A DNA stretch of 64,000 nt from Symsagittifera roscoffensis (GCF_963678635.1 NC_087066.1:52218312-52282311), one strand, 5' to 3'. Shown: positions 41,031-52,207, counted from the stretch's first letter. Program-made: numbers and translations. Notes: generated by a model from the sequence alone, not told the origin.

Positions 41031-41279
41031 AATATCAGAATAACTTGAGAAGTCTTTTTAGATTTTATTTCAGCCCTGAATCAGAGTTCAAGGTTTCATG
41101 ATCATGGATAAGAGGCCAGTGACGAGGGATTAATTCTTCGATGGCAGAGAATTTTTGTTTTGTTCCCAGCGAGAATTCTCTCTATGGAACACGTGAACAG
41201 AAAATCTTTGAAAGTTGAATTGAGAAAAAAAATTGTGATAGATAAATTATTACAGCTTAATAATAGGTTCCATGGATAA
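41031..41279. other. Gene-free stretch
   Basis: Nothing recognised. Confidence 0.4.
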
Positions 41280-41806
41280 CAAGACTGCTCGTATCAGGGC
41301 GAAACCCTGAATGTTCCGACTCCCTTTTAAGGTTTATGGAGCCGTAAAAACATTTAAAAATTCAATGAAATAAAATAAAATGAATTTTTTTTTCTGAATT
41401 TGAATTTTTTAAATAAAAATCATCCCCCCACACGCCATATAAAGTACAAAAGCATAGATTTCGCTCCTTGTAACAAAACGTTTATGGCTAAAAAGCTTCT
41501 TTTAACCAATTTGGAACGATTTCTAAGACGGATTAATTCTCCGCTTACGCGTTAATAGCGCGAAATATATCGCGCGTTAGTTGTCCCAAATTGGCCAAAA
41601 TGGCAATCTTTAAACCCCCATAACTTTACGAAAAATGATCACAGGTAAAATATCTTTTCAAATTTGAGCTCAGGACAACAATGTCTTTCGAATGATATAA
41701 AAAAATCCGCCAAAAAATGGCTAGTTTAAAAGTCGAAATTTGTCTGAAGAAAAAAAAACCCACCCCGAGCACAAATATTCCGTTACTTTCGTACCGAAAG
41801 TCGGAA
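41280..41806 (-). mobile_element. Helentron-like element, best full-length copy
   Basis: Read on its own strand it begins TTCCGACTTTCGGTACGAAA, a palindromic 5' end, followed by GAATATTTGTGCTCGGGGTG. The middle holds the CGCGCGATATATTTCGCGC palindrome. It ends GGAGTCGGAACATTCAGGG, a hairpin (TCAGGG..CCCTGA) and TACGAGCAGTCTTG. The 8 bases TTCCGACT at the 5' end are the exact complement of AGTCGGAA just before the 3' hairpin. It has no protein-coding capacity. Confidence 0.8.
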
Positions 41807-41965
41807 TAATAATGGATTATAATCAATTTTCGTGGTCAAAAATTTTGGCATTCTAATCGATTATAATTACACTTTGGGACCACGCAATCTATTATAACCC
41901 ATTATTTTTTCAGAAAAAAGTCGATTATATTCCATTTGAAATCCATTATAATGGATTATAATCTC
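41807..41965. repeat. Degenerate ATTATAATCGATTATAATC array
   Basis: TGGATTATAATC, ATCGATTATAATTAC and ATTATAATGGATTATAATC words are clustered and partly palindromic. The same word type fills the TIR element at 60396-61232. Confidence 0.65.
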
Positions 41966-42069
41966 CACAAACTTTTTTTCCAAATTTTCTGCAAAATTTG
42001 CAGCTTTTTCCGCATTACTCACAGCCTACTCAATTTCTAAAACTCACATTTAGTTAAATTTTGCAAAGA

Positions 42070-42340
42070 CCCTACGTACACCCGACCTACCCACCCCGCC
42101 TGCACCACCACCTAACCCAAACTCAAGCCCCCCCCCCCCCCACACATACTTCCCACACATACCCCTTACATCTACCCCCACACCTACACTCCCCACACAC
42201 ACCTAATCCCCCCCCCCCCCCCACCTACCCGCCTCGCCTACCCTCAACCCCCATCTACACCCCACCTACCCCCTCCATCTACCCACCCCGCCAGCCGTCA
42301 CCTCCACTTAACCCCTACTCACCCCCCCCCCCCCCCCTTG
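42070..42340 (+). repeat. C-rich low-complexity tract
   Basis: About 270 bp of CCCACCTACCC / CCCACACATAC / C-run sequence, almost free of G on this strand. It generates a proline/threonine/histidine-rich open frame of 123 codons that is an artefact of composition. Confidence 0.8.
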
Positions 42341-42849
42341 GCGGGAGCTTAAAGATCTGTAGGGTGGGTGTTTTTAACGGTGTTTATGCATTTCAGAGGG
42401 TAGGGGGCACGCGTACGGTTATTTTACGGTAAATTTTAGTAGGAGGTAAGCGGTGGGGAGGTGATGTAGTGGCAAGTTAGAAAATGTTAAGTAAGTGGTA
42501 AGAACGGTAGGAGTTTGAGTGAAATATTTATGGGGAGAAGGGGACAAAAAGAAAAAAGCACAAGAAGAAAACAAAAAAAAAATTTTTGTGGTAGCCAACT
42601 GTGAAACACAAATTAGCGGTTGCAACGTTCAAGTTTTGGATATTTGATTCAAGATTTTAGAAATTCCAGGCTCTTGCTCATAAAATTTTTTTAAAATCCA
42701 TTATTATCTATTACAATCCATTATAATGCATTATAAACCAATATACTCCATTCTAATCGATTATAATGTGCTCAATTGATTTCTACTTAATTTTTTTTAT
42801 CATCGCTGATTAATCCATTATAATCGTTTTCTTAAGGATTTTACGGAAA
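42341..42849. other. Gene-free stretch with TTATAATCC words
   Basis: No gene. At 42695-42835 TCCATTATAATGCATTATA-type words form a second ATTATAATC array, interrupted by the following element. Confidence 0.45.
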
Positions 42850-43750
42850 CCCGGGTTGACCTCCATAGACCAAAAATGCTAATCATACAATTCCATAAAC
42901 TAAGTCTATGAAAAAATACTAATCATACAATTTTCATACATTTTGCTAAAATGGTGTCATCGAATTTTCGAAGAACTTTTCTCTTGTTTTGGCATAAATT
43001 TTGGTGTATCGTACTAAATAAAAAAGAAAAAATTTTTGTCAAAAAAAAATGCTAATCATACAATTTCCATATATGGAAATTGTATGACTAGCATTTTTTT
43101 GATGGCGACTAGCAAGTATTTTTGAAATTGCCCCCAAAAATGTTTTTGTGTTTTTTTCAACCGCAAAATGATTTTCGTACTCAAACAAACATTTTAAAAA
43201 ATAAAAATTTTGCATGCAAAATTTAATTTTTTGTGTGTATAACGTAGTCCTGGATATACTAATATTGAATTTTTTTCCATTTCTCTTGATAAAATTTTTC
43301 AAAAATGCTGAAGACTCCTCTTTTTTTGTATGGCATGTTTTTTTATGCCTTGATCAATGTCTGGTAATTTGAAAATTCAAATTTTAGAAATAATCATCTT
43401 TGAAAATTTTTGCCAAAATTTAAAAGTTTGATACTTTCGTTATACTATTAGCGTGAGACAGTATTAACACATTGCAGGCTGTTTCCAAAGCATTTTTAAT
43501 GCGTGACGGCCAAACCTTTGGTTACTACATTTGAGTAACCAAGGCTTATGTCATTTGTGTTCGGTTACGAACACAACCAATAAATTTTGAGAAATTAAAA
43601 TGAAAAGTCAATCTTTTTGGTTTATGGAAAAATGCTAGTCATACAATTTCCATATATGAAAAAAATAGTAATCATAGACCTTTCATGCAATTTTCTGTAC
43701 GTATGGAATTGCATGGAAAGTGTATGACTAGCATTTTTGGTCAACCCGGG
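42850..43750. mobile_element. TIR element with CCCGGGTTGACC ends
   Basis: Left end CCCGGGTTGACC followed by CCAAAAATGCTAATCATACAA. Right end TATGACTAGCATTTTTGGTCAACCCGGG. The inside carries a perfect palindrome around ATTTCCATATATGGAAAT near 43062. Parts of it match 59545-59935 (CGTAGTCCTGGATA, GTGTTCGGTTACGAACACAACC). No transposase frame. It splits an ATTATAATC array. Confidence 0.75.
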
Positions 43751-45205
43751 AACAGACCACGAAAATCCGCTATAATTGATTATTACTTATGGAGTCTCAT
43801 TGCGGCAGACTTTTTAAGTAAATATCATTTGCCGCTTTTAGTTTAAGTAACAAAAAAGTGGATTTTCTCTTTTTTGTGTTTAATACAAAAGAGCGCACAA
43901 GAGTAGACTAAAAATTGTGTTATTTAAACTAGATTCTTCAAAAGTTGATGAATACTTTGAATCTGTTTTTTCTTTTCTCTTGCGATCACCGATGAGACCA
44001 GATATTTAGTTTCTACTACATTTTGATAGAAATAGTTGTTTTGTTAGGATAACTTTGTCAATTTTAACTAGATTTTTTAGAAGCAAATTATATATATTCC
44101 GATTTATTAAATCTAGTTTAAGCAAATTTTTTGTAGGTCTTTTGAAATTTATTTGATCGCAATGAATGCAGGAAGTCCAGAAGCTAGGAGTTTTTGTAGA
44201 AACTTAAGTTTCTATGCCTCCTAGTTTGTCAAACTTTTTTCCAGAATGGTGTGTGCAACTTGGTAGTCAAACATAGAAACGTGCAATTGTTTTAAGTTTT
44301 ATCTGATCCATATAGTAGTTTTGCGTAGTTAGTTGAGAGCAACCTCTGGAAGTCTATATATTTTGAAAAACCAATGATAGAAACAAGCATAAAAATTCCG
44401 CGTTTTCCTCGGCCATAATTGTTCGTTTTTTTTGGAGAAATTGACAGATTAGTTAATATGCTTGGAATAATTTTTTTTTGTACAATCAAACTTTGATTTC
44501 AGGACCGAGCGTTTTCGACTAAAATTTATTCCACCTTAAATATATCTTTAAAGTCAATATTTTAATTTTGTTTTTGCATGTGGTTATTTTATTTCAGATG
44601 TTGGGGAGCCAAAATTAAGACTAACTTGCTCACACATTTTCAAATTGAGATGATTATTGCGCCATATAGTTCGTTCGAACTATTAAAATTTGAGCAGCAA
44701 ATTGTATTATCCTAAATTTTGTTGAAGCTAGCAATTTGGCCTCATTCTTACGATGAGAGACGCTAAATACATCCTTTTGTCGAATACATAGCGTGTGGGG
44801 AGATAAAAAGACAACAAACTTGAGACAAATTTTTCAGTTTCAGATTATTTTTTATCAACTTTTTCGAAGCAAAATTGTTTCCTTCATCTTAAAAGACAGA
44901 CAAATCATTCTGGATTAACCTTGATATACAAGAAATTTGGTGGTTACCATTTTCACTGAAAAAGCTAAATATTCATAATTGGGTAGTTTTTTATTTGGCA
45001 TTTTATCAACTTTATTAATTGAGCGTTTTTTAGAATTTTTTATACCACGTGAAAGAAGTTGTTGTCTGTAGTTCATATGCGACACAAATTTCACATCGGA
45101 TCGTTTTTTAATGAAATTACGGGGTTTGAAAATTGATATTTTGGCCATTATCGCATAGTTAATGTGCGAATTAAATTGCTTGAAACTGAATTCAGGTCAG
45201 TCATT
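43751..45205. other. Gene-free stretch
   Basis: AT-rich. No exon or RNA gene. Short minus-strand frames at 44292 and 44915 lack any recognised domain. Confidence 0.4.
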
Positions 45206-45250
45206 GAATCTTTTTGGTCCGACTTTCGAAGAAAGTGAGGAATGTTTCGC
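45206..45250 (+). mobile_element. Helentron-like element, 5' tip only
   Basis: TTTGGTCCGACTTTCGAAGA, then AAGTGAGGAATGTTT matches the 5' end of the family and then diverges. Confidence 0.4.
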
Positions 45251-45626
45251 AAAGTTACTATACATTTTTAAATTTATTTAGAAAGTGTTAACAATACTAT
45301 ACACTTCACAAACTGTTCCGGATTCCGCAAATTTGACAGTGTTTAACTAATTTAGTATGCAATTCAAAGCATCAAAAAAATTAAAAGAAAAGTAGCAATT
45401 TTGTTACAATTCTGTTTTCAGCCTGTTGTGGAATCCGATTACAATTCAAAAAATACGCAGTTTGGCCTCATTATAAAAGTTTAAGGCGATTTATTTACGC
45501 GTGCAAATTGAACTGAGGCAAGCTAATAGATCTTAATAACTTTAACCAAGACCCAAAGTTAAACGTTTTAAGTTTGATACTATCAGCCCAAAATTCTTAG
45601 TTTGTTAATATTACATTTACAAAACA
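45251..45626. other. Gene-free stretch
   Basis: Contains GTTCCGGATTCCGCAAA and GTGGAATCCG words similar to those at 11.8-12.0 kb. No gene. Confidence 0.4.
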
Positions 45627-45984
45627 CAAGGGGCGGATCAATGATTTTCTTGAGGGGGGTCGGATTGTTTGTCGAGGTTTTGGAAGGTCGAACAAATTGA
45701 CTTTCTGAGCCCTCCCAAATAACTATAGAGACCTAGTTTTGACCAACTAATTTTGCGCTGAAGGAAAATTTAAAAAAAAAACAGGCCAAAAGTTGCGTGT
45801 CTTGACACTTATTGAAGTTTTTGACGCGCTCCTCTTTAAGTTTAGTAAAAATTGGCTTCAAACGCGCCTTCAGAAATAAGAAGTTTTTTTAGTGTCGGAG
45901 AACCGTTTAGTTCGTCAGTGGGTCGAATCCTTGAAAAAAGGGGCAAACGCCCCCCTCCCCCCCCCCCCCCTAAATCCACCCCTG
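45627..45984 (+). mobile_element. hAT-like miniature element
   Basis: Left end CAAGGGGCGGATCAATGATT, right end CTAAATCCACCCCTG. Internal family landmarks include GGTCGAACAAATTGACTTTC and GACGCGCTCC. Flanking 8-mers do not match clearly. Confidence 0.7.
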
Positions 45985-46009
45985 CCACACATTATTTGAG
46001 ACCACGAAT

Positions 46010-46067
46010 AAAGGGACAATCGTTGGAGCATTCAGGGCTTTGCCCTGATACGAACAGTCTTGTTAAT
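46010..46067 (+). mobile_element. Helentron-like element, 3' end only
   Basis: GAGCATTCAGGGCTTTGCCC, then TGATACGAACAGTCTTG gives a well-formed hairpin and terminus without the body. Confidence 0.6.
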
Positions 46068-46169
46068 GTGATACGAGACGTCACTTACATCTAATTGTGG
46101 TTAAACTAGCGTCTGCCCCTGAAATAAATTCTGGAATTAAGAAAAATTCGTTCGTTTCTTACATATATT

Positions 46170-46227
46170 TTTAAGGGGTAGTGGGAATATTCAGGTTTTG
46201 CATTACATACGAGCAGTCTTGTTTAGG
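46170..46227 (+). mobile_element. Helentron-like element, 3' end only
   Basis: GTAGTGGGAATATTCAGG with a damaged hairpin and ATACGAGCAGTCTTG. This is the second isolated 3' end in 160 bp. Confidence 0.55.
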
Positions 46228-46314
46228 GATTAGTAGATGTTGAATATGGCTAGTAAGCAGGAATAAACCCGTCTTATGATAAGATTGCAATGTTAATTCA
46301 ATGAAAAATCAAAA

Positions 46315-46817
46315 GACTTTCGTAACAAAAGTAACGGAATGTTTTTGCTCGGGGTGGGTTTTTTCTTCTTCAGACAAATTTCAACTTTTTATTTAACCAT
46401 TTTTGACAGAAATTTTATATATATTTCGAAAGCCATTGTTGCGCTTAAATTTGAAAAGATATTTCATCTGTGATTATTTTTTGTAAAGTTATGGGGGTTT
46501 AAAGATTGCCATCTTAGCCGATTTGGGTTAATTCACGCGCGATATATCTCGCGCTATTGACGCTTAAGCGATATTAGAAATTGTTCCAAATTGATTCAAG
46601 AAAGCTTATTTGTCAAAATTGATTTGTTGATAAGAGCAAAATCTATCACTTTGTACGTAATATGGCGTATGGCGGGATGTTTTCACTAAAAAATTTTATT
46701 TTTTTTTTAATTATAATTTTAGATTATTATATTTAAATTTTTCATGTTCTTGCTGCTCCATAGACCTTAAAAAGCAGTCGGAACATTCAGGGCTTCGTCC
46801 TGATACGAGCAGTCTTG
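46315..46817 (+). mobile_element. Helentron-like element, near full-length copy
   Basis: It starts GACTTTCGTAACAAAAGTAA, then TGCTCGGGGTGGG. It has the GCGCGATATATCTCGCGC palindrome and the ATGGCGTATGGCGGGATG block. It ends GCAGTCGGAACATTCAGGG, CTTCGTCCTGATACGAGC and AGTCTTG. Slight decay of the first bases. Confidence 0.8.
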
Positions 46818-48185
46818 TTGCGACTTGATTGACATTTACATTATTTACTTTCTCGCTTCAGTACTTGCTAAAAAGCAGACTGCTCTATATAAATAATGAA
46901 CTGACTGCCTAGAACTAATGTCTTATTCATGAGTGGCTTTTACGCTTGAAGAATTAGCTCTCAGCCAAGTTAGGTTTATTCAAGGTCGATGTCAATGTTG
47001 TGAGTTCATGTTCAGACTTTCTTGCTCCAAATTGAATTATGTATGGTTCAAGCCTGAACAATAGTTGAATAGTATTTGACTAATTTTACGCCACTGCTAA
47101 TCACATTACCCAGATAAAAGCAGATATGTATCACTGCAATAATTTAATGGAAGGATTTTAAATGGGCGTTAATGTAACTCCATGTTTACCCAGGTACTAG
47201 CATCCTCATCATTACCCATTTTGGGACCCATGCTGCGCCCCAACTCGGATGACAACCATAAAAAATGCGTATCATACGTTTTCATATTTAGAGTTTACGA
47301 AAAAAAGCTTATGTACGTTGAAAAAAAGCTTATCTATAGATGAAAATTATATCAGCAAATTTTTTCATAGAAGTTTTTTTTTGTTTGCAAAGTCATTTAA
47401 AATTGGTTCAGAGTTTTTTTATGAGAAGTTTATGGCAGTTTTAGTAAAATGAGAGTACTTTGTGCATCCTAAGAATTTTTTGTAAAGCTTATCATACAAT
47501 TTCCATGAGAAAAAATTGTAAGATAAACATTTTTTCGCGAGAAATGTCTTTTGAGGCTTCTAGGAAAACGGTTCATAAAAAAGTTGCAAGCAATTGATTT
47601 TGATTTTTCTTCAAAAATGCACACATTGTATTTCCAAAAAAAAATTAGAGCGGAAAACTGTCAATAAAACAAGTTCTTTCTGTAATTGATCATTGCTGCT
47701 CAATCATGAGCATCCAATATCGTAGAGTAGATTTGAATTAAACGCCATCCTGGGCATAAGCCCAAGATCCGAACCAAAAACTTGACTAATTTATGAGCTT
47801 TATGATCATTTTGAAACCACCAAATACCACCATACATCGTTTTTACAGTTTAATTTACCGTGTCAGGAATTGTGTATTTTAGTCATTGACGCAAACGCAG
47901 TGTTTTTCACTCTACACATGAGTAATATGTTATTCTGATATCCACAAAAATTTTTTCCGAAAAAATCCGGGTTGATCTCGCAGCAATTTTCTTCCTTGAT
48001 TCAATAGTTTGATCCGGTAGTATAATTTCAAGCACAAAATTAGTGATAAGTCATTGCAAATTGCAGCAATGGATCATTGGTAACCCAAAGCCTTGTTAAG
48101 GCGATAAGGTTTTCCTAAGCATATTAATTCCTCACTATTCTGAGCTGTTCTGGTATAAATTTTCAGTTTTTCGTATTATTTCAAG
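46818..48185. other. Gene-free stretch with scraps of the ATACAATTTCCAT family
   Basis: GCGTATCATACGTTTTCAT (47267) and GCTTATCATACAATTTCCATG (47487) are words of the CCCGGGTTGACC element. No gene seen. Confidence 0.4.
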
Positions 48186-48300
48186 CGATGACCCGGGTGG
48201 ACCAAAAATGCTTATGATACAATTTTCATATATGGAAAAAAGCTAATCATACAGTTTTGTACAATTCCAAATGTGTAGATAATTGTAAAAAAAAATCTAT
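48186..48300. repeat. End of a CCCGGGT(T/G)GACC element
   Basis: GACCCGGGTGGACCAAAAATGC, followed by TTATGATACAATTTTCATAT repeats the left end of the element at 42850. A decayed right end may lie near 48880-48980 (GTATGATACGC). Confidence 0.5.
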
Positions 48301-48319
48301 GATAAGCAGTTTCGAATAG

Positions 48320-48432
48320 CTTTCGAATGATATAAAAAAAAATTCCGTCAAAAGTTGAAAAGTCGAAATTTGTCTGAAGAAAAAAACTACCCGAGCACAA
48401 ATATTCCGTTACTTTCGTTACGAAAGTCGGAA
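48320..48432 (-). mobile_element. Helentron-like element, 5' part
   Basis: On its own strand: TTATTGTTCCGACTTTCGTA, ACGAAAGTAACGGAATATTT, GTGCTCGGGTAG. The 5' palindrome is perfect here. The rest of the element is missing. Confidence 0.7.
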
Positions 48433-49337
48433 CAATAACGAAAATAGTTTCTTTAGCAAGTAATGCCATAAGTTAAATGGCAGGAACCGCATAAGTAAAC
48501 TGCATTTGAAAATTTACCAAGAGAGTTGTTATAATAAATTTCACTCAGAATTATAACTAGAAAGAAACCGTATCTTTTTGTACATGGCAAGAACAATTTT
48601 ATTTAGAAATTGTGTGGTTAAAAAATTCTGGCGTAATTCTTTTTTTTTATGATTTGAAAACATGAAAATAATAAGTATCGATTCGCACAAAAATTCATCG
48701 TCCTTTTTTCATTTGTACAAAAGTTTCGACCTACTTTATAAAAAACAAAAACTTTGCTTGCAAAAAAGTTATTAAAGAAATTGTTTGTTTGAGCATAGAA
48801 TTGAGTTTAGCATAAAAATTTTCCTCAAGTTTATGATTTTATACTTTTTAAAAATGCTTTTCAATCAATTTTCATGCATGAAAATAGTATGATACGCTTT
48901 TTTTCGATATACTCAATGTATAGAATTGTATGGCAAGCAAAGTTGTTGTATGAAATTGTATGCCAAGCTTTTGTTGTATATGGAAATCAACGTATGTGAC
49001 TAGAGATAAACAGGGTTTGATTCAGTGCTGTTCTGAGATAATTTGGCAATAATTCCGATTTTTCTCTGAAACAGTCGTTGTCATTGAGAGACATGCATAT
49101 TGATTATAAAAATTTAGTCCACTCAATTCGGACATATAGTTTTAATGGCCGGGGACATTTTTGAACGGATATTTTTGACCACAACCGTCCAAAAAAAACT
49201 GCTTTGGTCCACGCATGGTCCTCGTAGTCTTGAAACGTCAATTATTGGCTCGCCGGCTGTGAAAATAAAGGAATAATTTCGACGCATTGACTATATTTTC
49301 ATGGCAGACGAGCGGACTGATTAAAAAAACTTCAACC
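48433..49337. other. Gene-free stretch
   Basis: AT-rich, with GTATGGCAAGC / GTATGCCAAGC words near 48930-48970. No gene. Confidence 0.4.
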
Positions 49338-49345
49338 AATCGAAG

Positions 49346-49778
49346 CAGAGGCGGATCTAGGATTTTTTCGAGGGGGGGCGGATTTTCAAAAAGAAATCGA
49401 AAATTTTGACGACCTTTTTCTTTTTTTTTTGGTCGACCAAATTGATTTTGTGAGCTCTCCCAAAGCACTGTTTTGCCCCTTTTTTGGCAAAATTTTCAGC
49501 GCCGCAGGCAAATTTTTGAAAAAACAGTAAAAAAGGCGTTTTTAGGCACTTTTTGGAAAATTTTGACCAAAAAATTGCGTTTTTTCGGCGCGCGCTCCCC
49601 CCTCAAAATTAGTAAATATTGGCGCTGAAGGCGCTTTTAGAAAAAATTTAGGGTCGGTCGCCAAAAGTGGATTTCTTAAAAATTACCAAAGGGGGACCCT
49701 TTGGGTCGGCAGGGTGTCGAATCCCTGAGGAAGGGGAAGTCCGCCCCCCCCCGCCCCCCCCCTCGAAATCCGCCCCTG
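49346..49778 (+). mobile_element. hAT-like miniature element with 8-bp duplication
   Basis: A 433-bp forward copy, left end CAGAGGCGGATCTAGGATTT, right end CTCGAAATCCGCCCCTG. Flanks AATCGAAG (49338-49345) and AATCAAAG (49779-49786) agree at seven of eight positions. Inside are a GGCGCTGAAGGCGC hairpin, CGGCGCGCGCTCCCC and GGGTCGGCAGGGTG. No transposase. Confidence 0.88.
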
Positions 49779-49786
49779 AATCAAAG

Positions 49787-50366
49787 CCTTTTCAACTCTC
49801 CGAAGTTCTGACTAAAAAGTAAACATCATAATTTTGAGAGTTTCTTCCCATTGTATGCCTATTTTTCAAGAACAAACATGAGAATTAACTATTATTTATC
49901 CTTATGAGCCTGGTAAGGCAAAGGTTCCCTACGCGGAATGATTTCTGCTTTGTTCGCTTTTGATTGATTATCACATAATACGAGTTTATTTAGAAATATA
50001 GTATTTTTATACTATTCGAGGCAAAGTTTTTGGTTAGTTTGATTGTAACAAATTTTAAATGTCTCTGGAATTGAAAATCATACACTTATATCAAAATTTT
50101 CAAGTTTTGCATGCGTTTATGCTTCAAACTTTCAACCATAACGATAACTAAAAGATTGATGATTGATGTTTGTTGCAATACATTAAGTTTCAGAGAACGT
50201 AACACTATGACACAGTTATTTGATAGTGTAGAATTTTTTGCTCAACTTAGTTGTGCGTGCTTATTTGATCTCGAAAAAGCTACAAAAAGAATAAATAAGA
50301 ACCAATGAGAATAAATAAAAGTGCGTTTAAATAAGAATAATTAAAAATTAATCTATATCAATTTTA
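49787..50366. other. Gene-free stretch
   Basis: A 65-codon frame at 50111 has ordinary composition but no domain or splice support. Otherwise nothing. Confidence 0.35.
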
Positions 50367-50515
50367 CCCGCACCGAAATTTCATGGATAAAAATTGATTA
50401 TAATGATTTTTTTAAACTAAAATGTTGCCTACATAATCGATTATCATGGCAAATTTAGACAACGTAATGGATTTTTAATCCATTTTAATCGATTATAATC
50501 CATTTTTGATTTAAG
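50367..50515. repeat. Left end of a CCCGCAC element with ATTATAATC words
   Basis: TTTTA followed by CCCGCACCGAAATTTCATGG and then TGATTATAATG / CGATTATAATCC words. It resembles the left part of the TIR elements at 17.7 and 60.4 kb. A right end was not found. Confidence 0.5.
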
Positions 50516-50519
50516 ATCA

Positions 50520-50630
50520 TTTATCCACGAGGGATAGGACCAACATACGAGCTGTACAGCTCATCGCGGCGAACCGCTGTTGTGCCCCTGGTTAAGAACT
50601 ACATGCAATTTTTTTTTTGGTTATTTTTCT
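50520..50630 (-). mobile_element. SINE body fragment
   Basis: TCATCGCGGCGAACCGCTGT, TGTGCCCCTGGTTAAGAACT, ACATGC followed by T-runs and GGTTATTTTTC is the reverse complement of the SINE body at 33200-33275. Confidence 0.6.
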
Positions 50631-51584
50631 ATTTCAATATAATGGACTATTTTTTGTACATAAAATCCATGAAAATTGATTAAATTTTGTTAGTAATGGC
50701 TCAACTTTTTGCACCTTTCTGCAAAACTCGAACGAACACGTTCATCGAGGGGCGGCCAATATGTAGTAATTTTTAAGAGGCCAATATGTGGTAATTGTCC
50801 AAAAAACGCCCAAAAACGGTATTTTCGACCACGCACCCCCCACCTCACCCCTTTCACGTACCCCCCTCCCACGTGGGACCTCAGACCGCGTTGTTTTGAA
50901 GTAGAGATGTAGTGTGTAATTTTAAACATTTGTTCATCTGTTTTCTGGAGGTTTTTTGAACATTAAGATTTGATTGGCTAGCTCATGAATCTGTCACTCT
51001 TTTTATGTTCATAAAAGCTTCAATATGCTTTAATTCAATCGTTTCATCACGATTGACTTATTACGTCAACATTAGAAGAAGACGAAAATCTGATGTTCAG
51101 AAACTGCATCAGTGATTGATAACGGATAAAAAACGCAGGAAAGATTTGAGATTGTTAAAAAAAATGTGATGATTATAAGCTATAGTTCCAGAGGCTTCTA
51201 GAGTCGAGAGGTTTTTTTAATGGATATATGAAGAATACATCCTGTTTAGATAATTAAACATAAGATAGCATATAGGATGTTTTATTCTACAATTTAGTTC
51301 AAATGTCTTTTTGGTAGAGGGTAATCATGCATTTTATCCAGCTTTAAATGGCAGCGCATGGCTGATGATTCCTTCGCTTATCCCACCCACCAAAGATCTG
51401 TGGCTTGTCCAGATCACCAGTTTTTGTGCCCCTTCCCTTCTGCGTCTAAAGTCCATTTCTAGACAAGGCTTCAAATCGCGGTGATTAGTTAAGAAAAGTG
51501 TCTCCCTGTCACGATAGTCTGGAAAGAAAGTCATGGTAGTTTGGAAATGTGACCTTAAAGCTTTTTCTTGAAACTAAAACTACA
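50631..51584. other. Gene-free stretch
   Basis: No confident gene. A minus frame at 51334-51534 has reasonable composition (RRREGAQKLVIWTSHRSL) but no recognised domain. The plus strand of the same interval is equally open, so I do not call it. Confidence 0.35.
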
Positions 51585-52207
51585 AAGCCGGAAATATTAG
51601 CTCTTACTGAATTTTAGCTCCTTCATGGCTGACAGATTATATGAAGTTCGGTGTTTTCAAATTGACAGATTAACAATCTAAAGAAACAGTGAATAGGAAC
51701 AGACGCGGTGGAGGTGTTGCTTTCTACGTAGGCGAAGGTATTTCATATAATAAAAATAAAGAACTGACTTCCGCCAAATGAAAATTTTGACTATTTTATG
51801 CAAAAACAGCGGAGAGAAAAACATTTTAACTGTTGTCTATAAAGTACTCAAAATAACGATTATAAGTTTTTGATCAATTACATGCTTATCTCTTCGAGTT
51901 GAAAATGCAGCCTGTATATATGCACACTGTATGTGGACACATGAGTGTTGATAAGTTTAAGGCGACAAGTGACTCTCTAAATCTTGAAAACAGCAGCCTA
52001 CTACTGTTTGGGTTTATTTTAGTGAAAAATAAAAACACTCGAATGAGGAAAAGCAGCCAGTCAACATTAGATGTAATTTTTACCAATTTTACTTCAATAG
52101 CCATGGTCCGACACAGTTCTATATTGGATCACGAGGCGGTAGAAATTGTAGCACCATTTCTCACAAAAGACAAAGTTTTGCTTAGAAAACAAAACCTTGA
52201 ACTATGA
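51585..52207 (+). pseudogene. LINE apurinic-type endonuclease, fragments
   Basis: LALTEF (catalytic-Glu region LTETWL type) near 51600, YEVRCFQIDRL near 51640, NRNRRGGGVAFYVGEGISYN near 51690-51750, then STLDVIFTNFTSIAMVRHSS and DHEAVEIV near 52060-52150. The last is the SDH catalytic motif, here LDH. Separated by stops and frame changes. Confidence 0.8.

Noticed and set aside
42061-42432. A 123-codon proline-rich open frame
   Set aside because: It follows a C-rich low-complexity tract; the lack of stops is due to composition, not selection.
51334-51534. A minus-strand frame of 66 codons with plausible composition
   Set aside because: The opposite strand is equally open over the same interval and neither shows a domain or splice sites.
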